From Herbidospora galbida (GTDB lineage Bacteria; Actinomycetota; Actinomycetes; Streptosporangiales; Streptosporangiaceae), in NCBI RefSeq assembly GCF_005233835.1, contig NZ_SZQA01000023.1, positions 1-64,000 of the forward strand: a stretch of 64,000 nucleotides of DNA. Direction: 5' to 3'. The notes beneath the pieces are model-generated. The model had not been told where the DNA came from. It was given only the letters and a program-made list of their open reading frames with translations, and did not search any database. Positions 57,961 to 64,000 of the stretch are shown here, piece after piece; positions within the stretch are counted from its first letter, which is position 1, and every line of letters begins with the position of its first letter. The position numbers and the translations under genes were made by a program.

Positions 57961-59256
57961 CTAGCCGATCCGCTCGCGACGGCCGAGGATGCCCTGCGGC
58001 CGGACCATGAGCACGATGATCAGCACGACCAGCGCGCCGATGGTCTTCATCTCCGGCGGGATCCACAACGTGGAGACCTGGACGAACATGCCGACCACGA
58101 GCGAACCGACCAGGGCGCCGAACGCGGTGCCCAGGCCGCCGAGGGTGACGCCGGCGAACATCAGCAGCAGGACCTGCTGGCCCATCTGGAAGTTCAGGTT
58201 CTGGGTGGTGCCGAGCAGGATGCCCGCCAGCGCCGCGATGCAGGTGCCGGACGCCCAGACGAGCCGGATGACCCGGTCGACGTTGATGCCCGACGAGGAG
58301 GCCAGCGCCGGGTTGTCGGCGACCGCGCGGGTCGCCTTGCCGAGCCGGGTGTACGTCAGGGCCAGGCCCACCGCGATCAGCACCACGATCTCGATGCCCA
58401 TGGCGATGAGGCTCTTGGGCGTGGCCGAGATCGGGCCGATCTGGATGCCGGCCTGGGCGACGTACTGGTCGTAGGACTCGCCGCCGCCGCCGAACAGGAA
58501 CAGCAGCAGGGCCCGCAGGAACAGGGCCAGGCCGATCGAGATGATCATCATGGAGATCAGGCCGGTCTTGCGGCGCCGCAGCTGGCCCCAGAAGAACCGG
58601 TCCTGTCCCCAGCCCAGGGCGGCCGCTATCACCAGCGCGATCGGCGCGGCGATCAGCAGGTGGAGGCCGACCACGGTGTTGAAGAAGAACGCGAGAAAAG
58701 CGCCGATGGTGAGCAGCTCACCATGGGCGAAGTTGGTCAAACCGGTCGTACCGAAAATCAGGGAGAGCCCGACCGCGCCGAGCGCGATGATCAGGCCGAG
58801 GTTGAGGCCCTCGAACACGAGCTGGGCCACACGGGTCCAATAGGAGCTGCCGCCCCCGTCACCCTGTTGCCCCTGGGGTGGGGCGTTCGCGTCGACCAAT
58901 CCGAACAGCACGTTGCGGGCGTTACCCTCGAAAACCTGGACGGTCAGCGTCCCACGGTTGGGGTCTCGCAGCGCTTTCCCTGCGGGAAGGGTGGCCTGGT
59001 CCAGCGTGACCTTGTAAGAACCGGCCTTGTCGACGGCGACCTTCCAGGCCCCGTCCGCTCCGGTCGTGGCCTCTCCGACGGGCGCGTCTGCGTCGGTCGC
59101 CACGGTGATTTTCACGCCTGCTACAGGCTGGCCTTGGATTCTGAGTGTGCCTTTGACTTCTTCGCCTTCGGCCGCCCACGCTGTGGACGCTCCGGCCAAG
59201 AAGACGAAGATGAGTCCACCCATGAAGGCCGTGAACGCGATCACGGCTCTGCGCAA
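57961..59256 (-). CDS. livH: LivH-type permease with N-terminal signal peptide and carboxypeptidase-regulatory-like domain
   Basis: A 431-aa permease, about 140 residues longer than LivH of E. coli. The N-terminus has a signal-like helix (VIAFTAFMGGLIFVFLAGASTAWA), then an exported beta-sandwich of the carboxypeptidase D regulatory type (GTLRIQGQPVAGVKITVATD, GADGAWKVAVDKAGSYKVTL), a Gly/Pro linker and the permease (GLNLGLIIALGAVGLSLIFG, NFAHGELLTIGAF, YTRLGKATRAVADNPALA). The TTG at 59256 is chosen: GAGGAG lies 6 bases upstream, while the next ATG or GTG would destroy the signal. Confidence 0.88.
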   Translation of the reverse strand: MRRAVIAFTAFMGGLIFVFLAGASTAWAAEGEEVKGTLRIQGQPVAGVKITVATDADAPVGEATTGADGAWKVAVDKAGSYKVTLDQATLPAGKALRDPNRGTLTVQVFEGNARNVLFGLVDANAPPQGQQGDGGGSSYWTRVAQLVFEGLNLGLIIALGAVGLSLIFGTTGLTNFAHGELLTIGAFLAFFFNTVVGLHLLIAAPIALVIAAALGWGQDRFFWGQLRRRKTGLISMMIISIGLALFLRALLLFLFGGGGESYDQYVAQAGIQIGPISATPKSLIAMGIEIVVLIAVGLALTYTRLGKATRAVADNPALASSSGINVDRVIRLVWASGTCIAALAGILLGTTQNLNFQMGQQVLLLMFAGVTLGGLGTAFGALVGSLVVGMFVQVSTLWIPPEMKTIGALVVLIIVLMVRPQGILGRRERIG

Positions 59257-59456
59257 TGGTGCTCCTCGTAGGTCATGACGGGGTTGTGCCTCGCCATCCC
59301 GAACACGGGACACCGCGATAGGTCCACGGTGTAATGGCCGGAGCATAGAGCCGAACGCCCGTTTACGGACAGTTCGTCACCAATCGGTGACCTGGCTGTG
59401 TCGTGTGCGTTTTGCATCGTCCCCGCAGGTGGGGGTGGCCGAGCCGGGGGAATGGC
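59257..59456. other. Non-coding upstream region of livH
   Basis: Here lie the presumed livH promoter and part of a 349-base gene-free interval. No family-bearing frame or strong repeat is visible in it. It includes a short AT-richer patch (GACAGTTCGTCACCAATCGGTGACC) holding the small inverted repeat GGTCACCGATTGG / its complement around 59375-59390. Confidence 0.4.
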
Positions 59457-59538
59457 GAGGGCCCGTGGCTGACCTTTGGGGCCGTGCAGAGCTTCCCCGG
59501 CGCTGCACGTTGTCTACTCAGCCCGCCACGGGCCCCTC
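59457..59538. ncRNA. Structured element with nested inverted repeats, possible small RNA
   Basis: Outer arms GAGGGCCCGTGGC (59457-59469) and GCCACGGGCCCCTC (59525-59538) pair over 13 bases with one bulge; inside, CGTGCAG (59483-59489) and CTGCACG (59503-59509) form a second stem. It lies between the thioesterase gene and livH, where either a structured RNA gene, a terminator of the thioesterase transcript or a leader could be. Direction unknown. Confidence 0.4.
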
Positions 59539-59605
59539 AAGATGAAGACAGTAGCGACAGCGGTGGCCCCTGTGCAGGCTGATGCCGCTTTGTGATGTCG
59601 GGATG

Positions 59606-60019
59606 TCAGGAACCGGCTTGATCGCGAAGCATGCAGGTCAGCCGTGAGGTGCACACCGTGCGGCCCTCGTCGTCGACCACCTCGATCTGGTACGTCGCCA
59701 GCGTGCGCCCCCGGTGCAGGGGGAGGGCGGTCGCGGTGACGTGGCCCGACCTGGCCGACCGGTGGTGGGTCGCGTTGATCTCGATGCCGACCGCGGCCCG
59801 GCCCTCGCCGGCCTGGAACATCGCCGCGATCGAGCCGACCGTCTCGGCCAGCACCACCGAGGCGCCGCCGTGCAGCAGCCCGTACGGCTGGGTGTTGCCC
59901 TCGACCGGCATCCTGGCGACCACCTTCTCGGCCGTCACCTCGAGGAACTCGATGCCCATGCGGTCGGGCAGATGGCCTGTCCCTGCGGCGTTCATCAGCG
60001 CGACGAGCTCTTGGGTCAA
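59606..60019 (-). CDS. Hotdog-fold PaaI-type thioesterase
   Basis: A 137-aa protein of the PaaI/YdiI group, which hydrolyses acyl- or aryl-CoA thioesters in the cytoplasm. Seen: LPDRMGIEFLEVTAEKVVARMPV, QPYGLLHGGASVVLAETVGSIAA with the catalytic HGG...E pattern, INATHHRSARSGHVTATA, and CTSRLTCML. The TTG at 60019 is chosen because GGAAGAG lies 3 bases upstream; the next ATG, 24 bases on, is an alternative. It diverges from polA across 51 bases. Confidence 0.9.
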   Translation of the reverse strand: MTQELVALMNAAGTGHLPDRMGIEFLEVTAEKVVARMPVEGNTQPYGLLHGGASVVLAETVGSIAAMFQAGEGRAAVGIEINATHHRSARSGHVTATALPLHRGRTLATYQIEVVDDEGRTVCTSRLTCMLRDQAGS

Positions 60020-60058
60020 GGCTCTTCCTTTCAGGGTGGTTCTGTCGTAGGGGGAGAC

Positions 60059-60064
60059 TAGGCT
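60059..60064 (+). promoter_or_regulatory. -10 box (TAGGCT) of leaderless polA
   Basis: TAGGCT, six bases (CTGAGC), then the GTG at 60071; no ribosome site. It is the same hexamer as before pyk. Confidence 0.5.
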
Positions 60065-60070
60065 CTGAGC

Positions 60071-62746
60071 GTGCCGAAGACCGAAGAGACCCCCCGTTTG
60101 CTGCTGCTGGACGGCCACTCCCTGGCCTACCGGGCGTTCTACGCGCTGAAGGACGCCAACCTCATGACGACCGACGGCCAGCACACCGAGGCGGTCTACG
60201 GCTTCCTGTCGATGCTGACCAACATCATGCGCGACGAGGCGCCGACCCACCTGGTGGTCTGCTTCGACCGCAGCGAGCCGACCTTCCGGCACGAGGCCTA
60301 CGCCGACTACAAGGCCAACCGGTCGGAGACGCCCGAAGACTTCCGCGGCCAGATGCTGCTGATCCACGAGCTGCTCGACACCCTCAAGGTCCCCCACCTG
60401 TCGCTGGCGGGCTTCGAGGCCGACGACCTGATCGCCACCCTGGCCACCCGCGCCTCCGGCGAGGGCATGGACGTGCTGATCGTCACCGGCGACCGCGACG
60501 CGCTCCAGCTCGTCGACCCGAAGGTCACCGTGCTGATGACCCGCCGGGGCATCAGCGACATGACCCGCTTCACGCCCGAGGCGGTCGTCGAGAAATACGG
60601 CCTGACGCCGAACCAATATCCCGACTTCGCCGCCCTGCGCGGCGACCCCAGCGACAACCTGCCGTCCATCCCCAGCGTGGGCGAGAAGACCGCGACCAAG
60701 TGGATCAGCGAGTTCGGCTCGCTCGACGAACTGGTCCGCCGGGCCGACGAGGTCAAGGGCAAGGTCGGCGACAAGCTGCGCGAGCACCTCGGCCAGGTCA
60801 TCCACAACCGCATGCTCACCGAGCTGCGCCGCGACGTCGCGCTCGACGTCGAGCCGGCCGGCCTGACCATGGGCCAGTGGGACCGCGAGGAGATCAACAA
60901 GCTCCTCGACAGCCTCCAGATCCGGGGCGAGCTGCGCGAGCGCCTGTTCAAGGTGCTCGGCACCGCCGAGCCCGAGGTGCAGGGCGGCTTCGAGGCCGAC
61001 ATCGTCACCCTGGAGCCCGGCGGCGTGGCCGCCTGGCTCGGCGCCCTGCCCGCCGGCCGCACGGGGCTGGCCTTCGCCGGGGCGTGGGGCAGCGGCACCG
61101 GCCGCATCGACGCCCTGGCCTTCGCGGCGGCCGGCGGCTCGGCCGCCTACCTCGACCTCACCCGGCTGACCGCCGACGACGAGGCCGACCTGGCCGCCTG
61201 GCTGGCCGACGAGACGATCGAGAAGGCCGTCCACGACAGCAAGGGCCCGCTGCTCGGCCTGTGGGCCCAGGGCCTCGACCTGCGCGGCCTCACCTGCGAC
61301 ACCGCCCTGGCCGCCTACCTGGCGATGCCGGGCCAGCGTTCCTTCCCGCTCGACGACCTGGTGCTGCGCTACCTCCACCGCACGCTCGAGAACACCTCCG
61401 CGGCCAACGGCCAGACCAGCCTGTTCGACGACGCCGACGACACGGCCGCCCGCGACCTGGCGATGAGGGCCGTGGCCGTGCTCGACCTGGCCGAGGCGCT
61501 GGAGAGCCACCTGTCCCAGCGCGGCGGCACCCGCCTGGTGACCGACGTGGAGCTCCCGCTGGTCCGGGTGCTGGCCGAGGTCGAGCGGGCCGGCATCGCC
61601 GCCGACGCCGAATACCTCGCCGCGCTGGAGGCCGAGTTCGCCGCCGCCGTGAAGATGGCCGTCGACGCCGCCCACGCGGCGGTGGGGGAGCAGTTCAATC
61701 TGGGCTCGCCCAAGCAGCTCCAGGAGATCTTCTTCGAGCGGCTCAACCTGCCGAAGACCAAGAAGATCAAGACCGGCTACAGCACCGACGCCGACCAGCT
61801 CGCCTGGCTGGCCACCCAGACCGAGCACGAGCTTCCCACGATCATGCTCCGCCACCGCGACCAGCAGAAGCTGCGCACCACGGTCGAGGGCCTGATCAAG
61901 GAGATCGCCGACGACGGCCGCATCCACACCACGTTCAACCAGATCATCGCCGCGACCGGCCGCCTGTCGTCGGAGAAGCCGAACCTCCAGAACATCCCGA
62001 TCCGGACCGCCGAGGGCCGCCGCATCCGCAAGGGCTTCGTGGTCGGTCCCGGCTACGAGACCCTGCTGACGGCCGACTACAGCCAGATCGAGCTGCGCAT
62101 CATGGCCCACCTGAGCGGCGACCGCTCGCTCATCGAGGCCTTCGGCTCGGGCCACGACTTCCACGCCGCCACCGCCGCCAAGGTCTTCGACACCACTCCC
62201 GAGACGGTCACGGGCGAGATGCGCGCCAAGATCAAGGCGATGAACTACGGCCTGGCCTACGGCCTGAGCGACTTCGGCCTCTCGGGCCAGCTCAACATCC
62301 CGGTCGCCGAGGCCAGGACGCTGAAAGAGGAATACTTCGAGGAGTTCGGCGGCATCCGCGACTTCCTCAACGACATCGTCGCCCAGGCCCGCACCGACGG
62401 CTACACCTCCACCATCCTGGGCCGTCGGCGCTACCTGCCCGACCTGACGAGCGACAACCGCCAGCGCCGCGAGATGGCCGAGCGCATGGCCCTCAACGCC
62501 CCCATCCAGGGCAGCGCGGCCGACATCATCAAGGTCGCCATGCTGAACGTGCAGCGGGCGATCGCCGGCATGCGCTCCCGCATGCTCCTCCAGGTCCACG
62601 ACGAACTCGTCTTCGAGGTCCACCCCGGGGAGCTCGACGACCTCCGCCAGGTGGTCGTGAAGGAGATGGCGGCGGCCTACGAGCTGACCGTCCCGCTCGA
62701 CGTGTCGGTGGGCGTGGGTCCCAACTGGGAGGACGCGGGCCACTGA
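60071..62746 (+). CDS. polA: DNA polymerase I
   Basis: An 891-aa repair and Okazaki-fragment polymerase. An N-terminal 5'-3' exonuclease (LLLLDGHSLAYRAFYAL, GFEADDLIATLA, VTGDRDALQLV, RGDPSDNLPSIPSVGEKTA) is followed by a 3'-5' exonuclease-like domain without the metal-binding acids, so inactive as in other actinobacterial and Taq-type enzymes. The polymerase domain is complete: motif A DYSQIELRIMAHLSG, motif B KIKAMNYGLAYGLSDFGLS, motif C LLQVHDELVFEV. The start is fixed by the promoter. Confidence 0.98.
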   Translation: MPKTEETPRLLLLDGHSLAYRAFYALKDANLMTTDGQHTEAVYGFLSMLTNIMRDEAPTHLVVCFDRSEPTFRHEAYADYKANRSETPEDFRGQMLLIHELLDTLKVPHLSLAGFEADDLIATLATRASGEGMDVLIVTGDRDALQLVDPKVTVLMTRRGISDMTRFTPEAVVEKYGLTPNQYPDFAALRGDPSDNLPSIPSVGEKTATKWISEFGSLDELVRRADEVKGKVGDKLREHLGQVIHNRMLTELRRDVALDVEPAGLTMGQWDREEINKLLDSLQIRGELRERLFKVLGTAEPEVQGGFEADIVTLEPGGVAAWLGALPAGRTGLAFAGAWGSGTGRIDALAFAAAGGSAAYLDLTRLTADDEADLAAWLADETIEKAVHDSKGPLLGLWAQGLDLRGLTCDTALAAYLAMPGQRSFPLDDLVLRYLHRTLENTSAANGQTSLFDDADDTAARDLAMRAVAVLDLAEALESHLSQRGGTRLVTDVELPLVRVLAEVERAGIAADAEYLAALEAEFAAAVKMAVDAAHAAVGEQFNLGSPKQLQEIFFERLNLPKTKKIKTGYSTDADQLAWLATQTEHELPTIMLRHRDQQKLRTTVEGLIKEIADDGRIHTTFNQIIAATGRLSSEKPNLQNIPIRTAEGRRIRKGFVVGPGYETLLTADYSQIELRIMAHLSGDRSLIEAFGSGHDFHAATAAKVFDTTPETVTGEMRAKIKAMNYGLAYGLSDFGLSGQLNIPVAEARTLKEEYFEEFGGIRDFLNDIVAQARTDGYTSTILGRRRYLPDLTSDNRQRREMAERMALNAPIQGSAADIIKVAMLNVQRAIAGMRSRMLLQVHDELVFEVHPGELDDLRQVVVKEMAAAYELTVPLDVSVGVGPNWEDAGH

Positions 62747-62841
62747 GGAAGCGGAGTCGCCTCCTTCCGTCACGGCTCCGCCCCGAGACGGCCTTTGTGG
62801 GTTTTCGCCTCCTTCTGGGCGGCGATCACGACTAGGGTCAG

Positions 62842-63954
62842 ATGACTGTGCGGAAGGTTGTGTCCCTGACCGGTGTGGCCAACGTCGTGGTGGTCACGCT
62901 CGGGTTGATCGCGCTCTCGCTCATGCGCGGACCGGCCGCCCCGCCCCGCGCCGGCCTGCCCCACACCGAGGCCCAGAAGAAGCCCGGGCAGAGCAGCGAG
63001 GCCCCGCCCCAGCTCGCATTACCCGCGTTCGCGCTGCCCGCCCCCGTCCGGGCGACCGAAGAGTCGGCCCGGCGGGTCAAGGCCAACGAGGTCGGGCTCG
63101 TGCCGGTGCTCATGTACCACCGGATCCGGTGGGACCGCAGCGCGTCCATCGACCGCACGCCCAAGCAGTTACGGGTGGAGCTGGAGCGGCTGGCGCGGGC
63201 CGGCTACGTGCCCGTCACGGCGGCCGAGTTCGTCGAGGGGCGGATGGACGTCGCCGCCGGGGCCCACCCGGTCGTGCTCACCTTCGACGACGGGAACCCC
63301 AGCCACTTCGCGCTCGGGGCCGACGGGCTGCCGATGAAGGACACCGCCGTCGAGATCATCCTCGCGGTGGCCGGGAAGTACCCCTCGTTCCGCCCGGTCG
63401 CGACCTTCTACGTCAACCGCGAGCCCTTCGGCCTCAAGGGCGAGGACGCCCAGAAGGCGGGGGTACGGTGGCTGATGGACCACGGTTTCGAGGTGGCCAA
63501 CCACACCTACGCCCACAAAGACCTGCGGAGCCTGTCCAACAAGAAGGTCAGCGAGCAGATCGTGCGCGGGGAGCGGCTGCTCAGGCAACTGGGAGTGGAA
63601 GATTTCTCCACGTTCGCCCTACCGTTCGGCTCCCGTCCCCGCAAGGGGTCGCTGGGCCGCGGCGGGTCGTGGGACGGCGACAAGTACCGGTACGAGGGCG
63701 TGTTCCTGGCCGGGGCCGAGCCGTCGAAGTCGCCCTTCGCCAAGGGCTACGACCCCCGTGAGATCCAGCGGATCCAGTCGAACGGGCTGGCCGGCGACTG
63801 CCGCAAGTGGTGCTCGACCTACTGGCTGAAGTGGCTCGACGAGCATCCCGGCGAGCGCTACACGGCCGACGGAGACCCGGACACTCTCTCTGTGCCGCGC
63901 CAACTTCGCGCCAATGTTGCGTCGAAGCGTGGCAAAAAGGTTATCTACTATTAA
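62842..63954 (+). CDS. Secreted or membrane-anchored polysaccharide deacetylase
   Basis: A 370-aa protein. An N-terminal TM helix (VANVVVVTLGLIALSLM) with a basic start anchors or exports it. A Pro/Ala-rich linker follows, then a NodB-homology (CE4) domain: VPVLMYHRI, LTFDDGNPSHF with the catalytic and metal Asp pair, VATFYVN, and NHTYAHKDLRSLS with the two metal His. The C-terminal part (FALPFGS, LSVPRQLRANVA) is complete. Probable substrate is cell-wall or capsular glycan. The ATG at 62842 follows AGGG closely. Confidence 0.92.
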   Translation: MTVRKVVSLTGVANVVVVTLGLIALSLMRGPAAPPRAGLPHTEAQKKPGQSSEAPPQLALPAFALPAPVRATEESARRVKANEVGLVPVLMYHRIRWDRSASIDRTPKQLRVELERLARAGYVPVTAAEFVEGRMDVAAGAHPVVLTFDDGNPSHFALGADGLPMKDTAVEIILAVAGKYPSFRPVATFYVNREPFGLKGEDAQKAGVRWLMDHGFEVANHTYAHKDLRSLSNKKVSEQIVRGERLLRQLGVEDFSTFALPFGSRPRKGSLGRGGSWDGDKYRYEGVFLAGAEPSKSPFAKGYDPREIQRIQSNGLAGDCRKWCSTYWLKWLDEHPGERYTADGDPDTLSVPRQLRANVASKRGKKVIYY

Positions 63955-64000
63955 GCTGCGTCCCGGGCCTTCGGATTGACCCTGCTCGCCAGGTCTCATA
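63955..64000. other. Window end, nothing recognised
   Basis: The last 46 bases after the deacetylase stop hold no recognisable feature; a neighbour gene may begin beyond the edge. Confidence 0.5.

Noticed and set aside
60960-61500. Inactive 3'-5' exonuclease domain of DNA polymerase I as a novelty
   Set aside because: Loss of the proofreading residues is usual in actinobacterial and Taq-type PolA.
60020-62773. Long minus-strand extension of the thioesterase frame opposite polA
   Set aside because: Only the last 137 codons match a family; the rest is the antisense shadow of polA.

Overview
The window is very GC-rich, compact DNA with frequent GTG starts, 1- to 4-base start/stop overlaps and many apparently leaderless genes. 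It carries actinobacterial hallmarks: a PriA-type HisA, a PdtaR-like ANTAR response regulator, a protein O-mannosyltransferase, and his/trp/lgt/glt/pyk/polA gene neighbourhoods. It looks like an actinomycete chromosome, probably of the Streptomyces/Streptosporangiales type. The genus is my inference and no database was searched. Both ends are cut.

Left part (1-26334). It opens with a cut TPR-like gene, a divergent subtilase and a 150-aa companion, which looks like a CHAT/peptidase accessory module. A protein O-mannosyltransferase follows. Next is the histidine operon hisD-hisC-hisB-(50 aa)-hisH-(111 aa)-priA-ridA-hisF, which ends at a strong terminator. An accessory stretch holds a second RidA-like gene divergent from a TetR regulator with a palindromic operator between them, the remnant of an ECF sigma factor, an NmrA-like oxidoreductase and two tandem 53-54 aa membrane-protein paralogues. 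A four-gene lipid operon (FAD oxidoreductase, DUF1365, two CFA-synthase-like methyltransferases) is followed by the most unusual locus, 17334-25679. That locus encodes a two-TM protein, a CHAT protease-NTPase, a 1670-aa STAND-type NTPase ending in what looks like a catalytically dead CHAT domain, and an HExxH metallopeptidase-like protein, all translationally overlapping.

Middle (26517-40087). It contains a heterodimeric ABC exporter with one degenerate ATP site; hisI with a tryptophan-associated membrane protein; DUF4190 and DUF2752 membrane proteins; and trpC-trpB-trpA. No trpE, trpD or trpF is visible, so PriA probably supplies the TrpF step. A MauE/DoxX-like plus DsbA-like thiol pair, lgt, a VIT1/CCC1-like transporter and two paralogous anchored proteins follow.

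Right part (40052-64000). It contains a BpsA-like methyltransferase-fold protein, gltB-gltD, a secreted subtilase lipoprotein, a DUF2784 protein, a lipoprotein, pyruvate kinase, an HxlR remnant beside an odd tRNA with a CAA anticodon, and pdtaR. A branched-chain amino-acid ABC system follows, split into a substrate-binding protein and a divergent livHMGF set whose LivH carries an extra exported domain. Last come a hotdog thioesterase, polA and a polysaccharide deacetylase.

The core genes connect in known ways. GltBD supplies glutamate for HisC and HisH transamination and amidation. The his and trp clusters meet at PriA. Lgt would lipidate the several lipoproteins seen here. The CHAT loci, the lipid operon and the small-protein pair are the parts not explained by housekeeping.
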